A stretch of 64,000 nt of DNA. It comes from JAAELZ01 sp965223465. Lineage in GTDB: Bacteria > Pseudomonadota > Gammaproteobacteria > Arenicellales > Poriferihabitantaceae. Under the pieces are notes generated by a model. It was not told the origin of the DNA. It saw nothing but the letters and a program-made list of their open reading frames with translations, and ran no database searches. The DNA lies in contig OZ245025.1 in NCBI GenBank assembly GCA_965223465.1, positions 310,001 through 374,000 on the forward strand. Direction: 5' to 3'. Of this stretch, positions 43,705-51,207 are shown piece after piece (position 1 is the stretch's first letter; each line of letters begins with the position of its first letter). The position numbers were made by a program, and so were the translations under genes.

Positions 43705-44269
43705 CTGTATTACCGCCGGTGTAGACGAGGCGGGTAGAGGTCCGCTGGCGGGTCCAGTGGTTGCGGCGGCGGTTATTTTGCCTTTAGATTACGCACTGCA
43801 AGGATTAACCGATTCTAAAAAGCTATCCGAAAAGCGACGGGTTGAGTTAGAAAGCCAAATTAAATCACAGGCGATAGCTTGGTCAATTGGGCAAGCCAGC
43901 GTGAGTGAAATCGATTCGATGAATATTCTACAAGCAACTTTATTGGCCATGCAGCGTGCGGTAAATAGCTTAGTTTGTATACCTGATAAAGTGCTAATTG
44001 ATGGTACGCATGCACCGGAGCTTGGGCAACCAGTTCAGTGTATTATCAAGGGCGATCTCAGCCAACCGTGCATTTCCGCTGCCTCTATTCTTGCAAAACA
44101 GGCGCGGGACAGAATTATGTTGGATCTCGATGCCAAATACCCTTATTATGGTTTTGCCCAGCACAAAGCCTATCCAACCAGGCAACACCGCCTAGCACTG
44201 GAAAAATACGGTGCATGTGCAGCACATCGACGCAGTTACCGTCCGGTACAGCAGGCTTTAGATTCATGA
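43694..44269 (+). CDS. rnhB: Ribonuclease HII
   Basis: RNase HII removes ribonucleotides from DNA and primers. The 191-residue protein has AGVDEAGRGPLAGPVV (first catalytic Asp-Glu), TDSKKLSEKRR and LIDGTHAP; the later Asp lies in ARDRIMLDLD. ATG 43694 is chosen over the GTG three bases upstream. The TGA overlaps the dnaE ATG, so the two are probably coupled. Confidence 0.95.
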   Translation: MQNNCITAGVDEAGRGPLAGPVVAAAVILPLDYALQGLTDSKKLSEKRRVELESQIKSQAIAWSIGQASVSEIDSMNILQATLLAMQRAVNSLVCIPDKVLIDGTHAPELGQPVQCIIKGDLSQPCISAASILAKQARDRIMLDLDAKYPYYGFAQHKAYPTRQHRLALEKYGACAAHRRSYRPVQQALDS

Positions 44270-47200
44270 CAGGCTTCGTTCATTTACATCTGCATACTGA
44301 ATTTTCACTAAGCGATAGTACGGTTCGTATTGATCAACTCGTGGCGAAGGCGAGCGCGGATAATATGCGTGCGCTGGCGATTACCGATGTGAGCAACGTG
44401 TATGGCGTGGTCAAGTTTTATAAAGCTTGTCTCGGTGCGGGGATAAAGCCGCTTATAGGTACAGAAGTCTGGATAGAAAGCCCAGTAGATGAAAACGCAC
44501 AGGATAATTTTATCTTGTTGGCGATGGACAATCACGGCTACGTGCAATTGAGCAAGCTGTTAACTCAGGCTATTTTGCACAACAAACACCTCGGGAAACC
44601 CATAATCAAACAAAGCAATTTAGCCGATAATTGTAGCCGCTTGTTGGCCCTTTCACATAGTGCAGAAGGGGATTTATATACACAGATAATGAGCGCGGAA
44701 CAGGTCGCCGCAAACACGGCTATTACGCACTATAAAACGTTGTTCAAAGATCGATTGTATTTTGAAATATCGCGCGTGGGGCGAACCGAAGAGGTGATTT
44801 ATCAGCGACAAGTGGTGTCCCTGGCGGCTGCGCACCATATACCCGTGGTTGCGGTTAATCGGGTGCAATTTTCTGAGGCTGAAGATTTTACCGCGCATGA
44901 AGTTCGGGTTTGTATCCACGACGGGCGTCAATTGGGTGATCCAAGGCGTGCCAAGAAATACACCGACGCCCAATATTTTAAATCGCAGGAGGAAATGAGT
45001 ACGCTGTTTGCTGATATTCCTGAGGCCATAGAGAACTCTTTACATATTGCGCGTCGCTGTAACGTGTTTTTTAAATTTGGTACGGATTATTTGCCAGCTT
45101 TCCCGGGATCAGATAATAAAAGTGCTGAGCAAGTGCTAGCAGAAAATGCCAAAGCCGGATTAACCGAGCGACTTGAGCATATTGTCGATTCAGGTTTTAA
45201 TGAGTCCGACTATCGGGCGCGCCTAAAACTCGAACTCGACGTGATTAATCAGATGGGTTTTCCGGGTTACTTCCTGATCGTGGCCGATTTTATTCAGTGG
45301 TCACGGAAAAATGGTGTACCCGTGGGGCCAGGTCGAGGCTCTGGTGCGGGTTCTGTGGTCGCTTGGTCGCTTAAAATAACTGATCTTGATCCCCTTCAAT
45401 ATGGCTTACTATTTGAGCGATTTTTAAACCCTGAGCGGGTGTCAATGCCCGATTTTGACATTGATTTTTGCATGGAAGGCCGGGATCGGGTGATTGAATA
45501 CGTGGCTGAATGCTATGGTCGAGAGCAGGTTGCCCAAATCATTACTTTTGGCACCATGGCAGCCAAAGCGGTAATTAGAGATGTGGGTCGGGTGTTGGGG
45601 CATGGCTATGGATATGTCGATAGTATCGCCAAACTTATCCCATTTGAAGTCGGCATGACTTTGGATAAAGCGTTTAAACAAGAAAAGGAATTACAAATCA
45701 GGTATGAGGAGGATGAAGAAGCAGCTGAGCTGATTGATATGGCGAAAAGGCTGGAAGGCTTATCCAGGAATGTGGGCAAGCACGCCGGCGGTGTGGTGAT
45801 AGCACCTTCAGATCTAACCGATTTCACCGCATTGTATGCTGAATCGGAGCAAGCACAGGCAGTCACCCAGTTGGATAAAGATGATCTGGAAAGCATCGGC
45901 TTGGTTAAGTTTGATTTTCTTGGCTTACGTACCCTAACGGTGATTGACTGGGCGGTGGCATTGGTGAACAAGCTCAATCAAAAACTGGGACGCAATGAAA
46001 TTTCCCTGCCTGAGCAAGCGTTTGTCGATGAAAAAACCTTTGAGTTAATTAAAAAAGGCCAGACTATCGCCGTGTTTCAGCTCGAATCCAGCGGTATGCG
46101 CGATTTAATCGTGCGTTTACAACCCGATAGTTTTGAAGATTTAATCGCGCTGGTGGCGTTGTATCGACCAGGGCCACTTGATTCAGGAATGGTGGATTCT
46201 TATGTCAAACGTAAACATGGTAAGGAAAGTATTGAGTTTCCACATCCGGCAACGGCCGATATATTGTCTGAGACCAATGGGGTCATTTTGTACCAGGAAC
46301 AGGTAATGCAAATTGCGCAGGTGCTGGCGGGCTATTCGCTTGGTGCAGCAGATTTACTCCGCCGAGCTATGGGCAAGAAAAAACCAGCGGAAATGGCAAA
46401 GCAGCGTTCCATATTCGTTGCGGGCGCGCAACGTAATGAGATTGACAAACAAACGGCCGAGTACATCTTCGACATGATGGAGACTTTTGCTGGTTACGGT
46501 TTTAATAAATCCCATTCCGCCGCTTACGCATTGCTATCATTTCAGACAGCTTGGTTGAAAGCCCACTATCCAGCAGCGTATTTAGCCGCGACCATGTCAG
46601 CAGATATGGATCATACTGACAAACTTGTAGGGTTGATTGCAGATGCGCGCGAAATGGGGCTCGCCATTGAAATTCCGGACATTAATCGTTGCCTATATAA
46701 ATTTGAGCCCATCGACGATCATACGGTAATGTATGGGCTGGGTGCTGTGAAGGGCTTGGGCGAGGCGGCTATTGAGGTTATTTTGCAGGAACGTGATAAC
46801 AACGGCGATTTTGAGGATATTCATGATTTTTGTAAACGTGTGGCGTCACGAAAAGTCAACAAAAGGGCAGTAGAAGCCTTGGTTAAGGCAGGGGGTTTTG
46901 ATGCGCTGGAACCAAATCGCGCACAAGTTTTGTCGAATCTGCCGAGGGCAATGGAAATTGCGGAACAAAACAGCCATAACCAGAGTGCTGGGCAAGGCGA
47001 TTTATTTGGTTTGAGTGACGCCAACGTCGCGCATACACAACGAAAAGTAAGCCCATGGAATGAGCTGCGCCGGTTAAGTGAAGAACGTGAAGCACTCGGT
47101 TTATATTTATCTGGGCATCCGTTTGATTATTATAAAAAGGAGTTAGAAACCATTTCCGATCTGCATCGCTGTGAGCGCCTGGATCAACCGTTATCCAACG

Positions 47201-47799
47201 CTATAATCGCTGGAATGATCGTTGATTTGCGCGTGATCAATACGCGTCGTGGCAATAAAATGGCTTTTGTAAGTCTCGACGATGGTAGTTCGCGAGTGGA
47301 AGTGAGCATATTTTCTGAACTATATGAGTTGTGCAACGATTTGCTACAGAAAGACAAAATCTTAATCGTAACGGGCGAAATGAAGCGCAAGGATAACGGT
47401 CAGACGGTTGAGGTAATTGCGCAGAGTGCTTCAGATATAGCGTCTTTAAGGAAAGAGAAATTGCGTGCGATCCGTATCGTGGCCCGCGCCAAAACCTTAA
47501 ATCAGCAATCGATTGGTGAGCTTAAACAGCTTTTGTCAGAGCATGCTGGAGGATCTACACAGCTGGAAATCTCTTATCATCGTGATAACGGTGTGCAGGG
47601 TACGCTGCAACTCGGCGCAGATTGGCAAATTATGCTGAGCGATGAGTTTCTTGATAGGCTCAACGAAGTACTGGAAGGAGCAGAACTACAATATATTTAT
47701 GACGAGACCGAAATTAGAAGTGGATTAACTCACCAAGCACCATTACCGAAATTCAACTACAAACATACCAATACGAATAATTCGCGCGTGGCGGTATAA
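44266..47799 (+). CDS. dnaE: DNA polymerase III catalytic subunit alpha
   Basis: The replicative C-family polymerase, 1177 residues from ATG 44266. The frame is open further upstream (44038), but that part is antisense-free overlap with rnhB in another frame, and the family N-terminus is FVHLHLHTEFSLSDS. The PHP domain is followed by the palm with catalytic Asps in PDFDIDFCMEGRDRV, the fingers, the beta-binding region, an OB fold (IIAGMIVDLRVI, NKMAFVSLDDGSSRVEV) and a tau-binding C-terminus. The usual accA does not follow. Confidence 0.96.
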   Translation: MTGFVHLHLHTEFSLSDSTVRIDQLVAKASADNMRALAITDVSNVYGVVKFYKACLGAGIKPLIGTEVWIESPVDENAQDNFILLAMDNHGYVQLSKLLTQAILHNKHLGKPIIKQSNLADNCSRLLALSHSAEGDLYTQIMSAEQVAANTAITHYKTLFKDRLYFEISRVGRTEEVIYQRQVVSLAAAHHIPVVAVNRVQFSEAEDFTAHEVRVCIHDGRQLGDPRRAKKYTDAQYFKSQEEMSTLFADIPEAIENSLHIARRCNVFFKFGTDYLPAFPGSDNKSAEQVLAENAKAGLTERLEHIVDSGFNESDYRARLKLELDVINQMGFPGYFLIVADFIQWSRKNGVPVGPGRGSGAGSVVAWSLKITDLDPLQYGLLFERFLNPERVSMPDFDIDFCMEGRDRVIEYVAECYGREQVAQIITFGTMAAKAVIRDVGRVLGHGYGYVDSIAKLIPFEVGMTLDKAFKQEKELQIRYEEDEEAAELIDMAKRLEGLSRNVGKHAGGVVIAPSDLTDFTALYAESEQAQAVTQLDKDDLESIGLVKFDFLGLRTLTVIDWAVALVNKLNQKLGRNEISLPEQAFVDEKTFELIKKGQTIAVFQLESSGMRDLIVRLQPDSFEDLIALVALYRPGPLDSGMVDSYVKRKHGKESIEFPHPATADILSETNGVILYQEQVMQIAQVLAGYSLGAADLLRRAMGKKKPAEMAKQRSIFVAGAQRNEIDKQTAEYIFDMMETFAGYGFNKSHSAAYALLSFQTAWLKAHYPAAYLAATMSADMDHTDKLVGLIADAREMGLAIEIPDINRCLYKFEPIDDHTVMYGLGAVKGLGEAAIEVILQERDNNGDFEDIHDFCKRVASRKVNKRAVEALVKAGGFDALEPNRAQVLSNLPRAMEIAEQNSHNQSAGQGDLFGLSDANVAHTQRKVSPWNELRRLSEEREALGLYLSGHPFDYYKKELETISDLHRCERLDQPLSNAIIAGMIVDLRVINTRRGNKMAFVSLDDGSSRVEVSIFSELYELCNDLLQKDKILIVTGEMKRKDNGQTVEVIAQSASDIASLRKEKLRAIRIVARAKTLNQQSIGELKQLLSEHAGGSTQLEISYHRDNGVQGTLQLGADWQIMLSDEFLDRLNEVLEGAELQYIYDETEIRSGLTHQAPLPKFNYKHTNTNNSRVAV

Positions 47800-47885
47800 A
47801 TATATTTATTTAAATGGGTAATTTATTCGGCTCGTTGCTTATCTTTTCTTCGCAAAGCTAAGTGGTTTGGCAGTGGTGAGGGAAA

Positions 47886-48302
47886 TTATGACGCTTTACC
47901 TTCAGTATTCTTTTTATTAGCCGCTGCTTTTTGAGCAAGCGCATCGACTTGTTCCTTTTTTAGGCTCTCGCCTTCAAAGCTACAATCTTTATCGATGGTT
48001 AGATGGTTAGAGATAACCTTTCCGCGCAAAGTACCGCCCGCCTGAATCTGGACATGCTCACAATCAGCTGTACCGTGAAACAAGCCCGTAATCGTTAGCT
48101 TGTTTGCAACGACATCCCCATCAATCTTCCCAGTACGACCTATGGTAACCGCACCCCTAGCATGTACGATACCTTCGTGATCCCCATCAATGTGTAGCGT
48201 ACAATCAGTATTTATTGTACCTCTGATTTTGGTATTACTTGAGATAATTGTAGAGTTGGTGGTGATATTTGTTTGTTGATCAGGCTTATTAAAGATTGCC
48301 AT
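47886..48302 (-). CDS. bacM: Bactofilin
   Basis: A 138-residue polymer-forming cytoskeletal protein. The core has the beta-helix repeats of the bactofilin family (STIISSNTKIRGTI, LHIDGDHEGIV, AVTIGRTGKIDGDV, NKLTITGLFHGT) with disordered ends. Bactofilins polymerise under the membrane and localise cell-wall enzymes. Its first 91 bp overlap the 3' end of the M23 peptidase gene in another frame, so the two are tightly linked. Bactofilin-M23 pairs are a known recurrent arrangement, supporting a cell-shape role. Confidence 0.93.
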   Translation of the reverse strand: MAIFNKPDQQTNITTNSTIISSNTKIRGTINTDCTLHIDGDHEGIVHARGAVTIGRTGKIDGDVVANKLTITGLFHGTADCEHVQIQAGGTLRGKVISNHLTIDKDCSFEGESLKKEQVDALAQKAAANKKNTEGKAS

Positions 48303-48982
48303 TGTATACCTCTTACTGTGGTAAAGATTTCCTGTTCGCCGAATTCCCAGTTGAGGAAATGCATCGGGTTATGCGGTTTGTCAAGATAGCGTACTTCATA
48401 ATGTAAATGCGGTCCATCGGTACGACCAGTGTTTCCTGATAAGCCGAGAATATCCCCTTTTTGAACGATATCACCCGACTTGACACTTATCTCAGAGAGA
48501 TGGGCATATCGAGACTCAAAACCAAAGTTATGTACGACAACGACGCGCTTTCCGCTTAATTTGTTTTCTTCGGCAAGCTTGACCACGCCATCTGCGGTTG
48601 CGTAAATATTTGTACCTACTGCAGCCTTAAGATCAATCCCGTTGTGAAAACTGAATTGTTTGGTCATAGGGTGTCTGCGTTTGCCATAAGGACTGGTGAC
48701 GCCAATATTTCGGGTTGGATAACCATTGGGAATGCTGTCATGTAGAATTTTTTGCTGGTTTATATTTAGGCTCGCCAGTTCTATTCGCTCTTCAACTGTG
48801 TCATTGGTAGGAGAGATCTGACTCGCTTCGGTATCCAAACCAATGCTTCCTTCCAATAGATTGATACGACCGTCTAGCTCATCGTAATCAAGCTCTTTTT
48901 CAACCAAATAGTCAGTCAATGCGGTCAGTCTGTCCATGATATTGGTGTTAGCCCCAGTCTCCACCCCGCTAATTTGTTCCAT
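48212..48982 (-). CDS. M23 peptidase, catalytic C-terminal part (frameshifted gene)
   Basis: The 256-residue frame holds the M23 endopeptidase domain: FHNGIDLKAAVGTNIYA (metal-binding His-x-x-x-Asp) and GPHLHYEVRY (HxH). It starts at an internal-looking Met (MEQISGVETG) without a ribosome site. The N-terminal membrane anchor lies in a different frame (48925-49284). Family members are single proteins with this layout, so a one-base change near 48982 has probably split the gene. The last 91 bp overlap bactofilin. If translated alone it would lack an anchor or export signal. Confidence 0.8.
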   Translation of the reverse strand: MEQISGVETGANTNIMDRLTALTDYLVEKELDYDELDGRINLLEGSIGLDTEASQISPTNDTVEERIELASLNINQQKILHDSIPNGYPTRNIGVTSPYGKRRHPMTKQFSFHNGIDLKAAVGTNIYATADGVVKLAEENKLSGKRVVVVHNFGFESRYAHLSEISVKSGDIVQKGDILGLSGNTGRTDGPHLHYEVRYLDKPHNPMHFLNWEFGEQEIFTTVRGIQWQSLISLINKQISPPTLQLSQVIPKSEVQ

Positions 48983-49284
48983 TGGGCAATCACTTCGCTC
49001 ATGCGTTCTTTTTCGCTGCTGGTGATTTCTAGGGTTTTATTGAGGCTTGAGTTCTTTGACGTGAGTTTTACGAAGGCATCTTCCAGAGAGCTGGCCATTG
49101 ATTTGGTTTCGTTCAACTCACCTTTTTGGCTAAATACGAGCAGATTGGTGCCAATCAAAGCGAGGCCGACGCCTGCGCTGATTCCAATCACAATCTTTTT
49201 TAGGAACTTGGGGACCCTGAAATGTTTGGTTCCGGCAATATCGCTTACCGTTATGAGGTAATGGGTGTCTGGGTTTTTAGTCAT
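48925..49284 (-). CDS. M23 peptidase, N-terminal anchor part (frameshifted gene)
   Basis: A 119-residue frame with cytosolic N-terminus (TKNPDTHYLITVSDIAGTKH), a membrane segment (IVIGISAGVGLALIGTNLLVF) and a coiled coil. It continues the pattern of an M23 peptidase N-terminus but ends in a different frame (SEVIAQWNKLAGWRLGLTPISWTD) about 58 bp into the next part. Reading SEVIAQ then MEQISGV by adding one base restores a single protein of about 357 residues. Sequencing error, real mutation and programmed frameshift are all possible. Confidence 0.75.
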   Translation of the reverse strand: MTKNPDTHYLITVSDIAGTKHFRVPKFLKKIVIGISAGVGLALIGTNLLVFSQKGELNETKSMASSLEDAFVKLTSKNSSLNKTLEITSSEKERMSEVIAQWNKLAGWRLGLTPISWTD

Positions 49285-49312
49285 CGTTATTTGACAATAT
49301 CATGAGTAGCAC

Positions 49313-49957
49313 TTAGCTGGCAGAATGGTAGGTGCCGGCATGCTGTTGGTAGTTTTTATGTAAACGCAAAACATATTTTACATATTCTTGCGTTTCCGGG
49401 TAGGGTGGAATGCCATTGTATTTAGCAACGGCGGTTTCGCCGGCATTGTACGCTGCAAGGGCAAGTCGAACATCATTATTATAGCGATTCATCAGATGGG
49501 CAAAATATCGGATTCCACCGCGTAGGTTATCCTTTACATCGAACGGGTCACTGACCTGATAACTGTTTGCAGTCGCAGGCATTAACTGCATTAAACCTTG
49601 TGCTCCCTTGGGAGAAACCGCGCGTGGGTTAAAACTTGACTCGATCTGGATGATGGCTTTGATCAATGCGCGGTCTTGCTTGAAAGTATCTGCCAAATCA
49701 AAAATATGGGGATCGAATTTGGTTTTACGTGGTGCTAAACGACGCTGTGCGTAATTATAGTGGCGTGGGCCTAAGGCATGCACTGCACTACGAGGCTGAT
49801 AAGATCGGATTAATTTAAGCGACTTATGCTGATTAGGCTGATTGCTGATTAACCGCCCGCCGTTTTGATCCTCATACACATACACCGTGGTTGCGCCTGC
49901 AGTAAATGCGGGCACGCAACCGGCAATCGCCAAACAAATTGTCAGCTCTTTGTACAT
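49313..49957 (-). CDS. Lytic transglycosylase with SLT domain
   Basis: A 214-residue exported murein lytic transglycosylase. ATG 49957 is chosen because it begins a signal peptide (ELTICLAIAGCVPAFTAG); the frame is open to a TTG at 50029. An N-terminal DUF4124-like segment (TTVYVYEDQNGGRLISNQP) is followed by the SLT domain: catalytic Glu in IIQIESSFNPRAVSPKGA, then GLMQLMPATA and LALAAYNAGETAV. It lies beside the bactofilin and M23 genes, a likely cell-wall remodelling cluster. Confidence 0.93.
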   Translation of the reverse strand: MYKELTICLAIAGCVPAFTAGATTVYVYEDQNGGRLISNQPNQHKSLKLIRSYQPRSAVHALGPRHYNYAQRRLAPRKTKFDPHIFDLADTFKQDRALIKAIIQIESSFNPRAVSPKGAQGLMQLMPATANSYQVSDPFDVKDNLRGGIRYFAHLMNRYNNDVRLALAAYNAGETAVAKYNGIPPYPETQEYVKYVLRLHKNYQQHAGTYHSAS

Positions 49958-50054
49958 ACTTAACGTAAAGTTCGCGGCGCCCGATATTAGCAGCTTATGC
50001 CCCTCATTTCCACGCGAGACTATACCCAAATATAAAGATATTTAGATACCTGAA

Positions 50055-51011
50055 CTATCGAAGTTGCTCAAGGTAGTCTTTAGCCTTGATATGCTTATTG
50101 TCTGCGGCAGACTGCATCCAGTACAAAGCCAAGGTTTCATTTTTATCGACCAAATTTCCTTGCAAATAGTGTTGCGCGAGTTCGTATTGTGCCTGTGATT
50201 GACCATTATTCGCACTTTGCTGAATATACTCAAAGGCCTTTTTGGTGTTTTGTTCGATCCCACGACCTTGCTGATATAAACGAGCTATCTGATACTGCGC
50301 ATCGGCACTGCCGCGCTCGGCTGCTTTGAGCCACAAGTTAAAAGCGTTGGCAAAATCTTGCTGCGCGTAGGCTTTTCCCGCCTCCGCCAGGGTATTCGTC
50401 AGTGTTGGGTCGATTTCCGTTACATCTGATTTGTCTGCAGATTCGGTGTTTAAATCAAAATCGGTCTGATCAAATATCGTATCCAGAAATGCGCGTGCCT
50501 GAATATGCCCGGCGTCACTGGCTTGACGAAACCACTTTATAGCCTGGTTGGAATCTTTTGGAACCCCATCTCCATTCCAAAGGAGCGCGCCCAAATTAAA
50601 TTGAGCTTGCGTATGCCCTTGTCGAGCAGCACGCTCCCACCAAAAATGGGCCTGTTCATTGTCTTTTAGCAACCCCTTCCCAGCATAATAGGCGAGCGCA
50701 AGATTATGCTGGCCCATGGCTAAGCCTGCTTCTCCCGTGCGTCTAAATAAAGTTGCGGCACGTTCTAAATCCTGTGGGCCACCAATACCTTTTGAGAGCA
50801 GTATTCCCAAATTAAACATCGCGCTAATATTGCCTTCTGCCGCGCCGTCTTCCCAATACGCTCTTGCCGCTTCATACTGTTTATTTTTATGCGCTTCGAT
50901 ACCCAGTTCGTAATTAGAAGCTGCGAGTGATATTTGTATCGGCACGAGCGCAGCTACAGCCAGAAAGACCCAGCATAAATATTTGATTATGAATAAATAT
51001 ATTATTTTCAC
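50055..51011 (-). CDS. Sel1-repeat (TPR-like) protein
   Basis: A 318-residue exported protein with a signal peptide (YLCWVFLAVAALVPIQISLAA) and about six to seven Sel1-like repeats (such as AAEGNISAMFNLGILLSKGIGG and ARQGHTQAQFNLGALLWNGDG, with others to SAADNKHIKAKDYLEQL). Sel1 repeats mediate protein contacts. No specific role is recognised, but the nearby wall enzymes suggest an envelope function by inference. Confidence 0.9.
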   Translation of the reverse strand: MKIIYLFIIKYLCWVFLAVAALVPIQISLAASNYELGIEAHKNKQYEAARAYWEDGAAEGNISAMFNLGILLSKGIGGPQDLERAATLFRRTGEAGLAMGQHNLALAYYAGKGLLKDNEQAHFWWERAARQGHTQAQFNLGALLWNGDGVPKDSNQAIKWFRQASDAGHIQARAFLDTIFDQTDFDLNTESADKSDVTEIDPTLTNTLAEAGKAYAQQDFANAFNLWLKAAERGSADAQYQIARLYQQGRGIEQNTKKAFEYIQQSANNGQSQAQYELAQHYLQGNLVDKNETLALYWMQSAADNKHIKAKDYLEQLR

Positions 51012-51207
51012 AGTATGATCTGATGGTCAATATCGTCGCTGCGATTATACGCATTTTGGCGCTTAAGGTGACTGTGTTTAACCGGCTTGCTATGGTAAAC
51101 TTAACGGTACAATTTTTATGTCGTCAATTCGTCAAAAATAATAAAGCGCCCCCACAGGATCCGACGTACCCTTTTACCCCTTAGAGTGACCTTATCGCAC
51201 TAGTATT

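Noticed and set aside
44038..44265. DnaE N-terminal extension of 76 residues
   Set aside because: It overlaps rnhB in another frame, and the family N-terminus starts at ATG 44266, which overlaps the rnhB stop.
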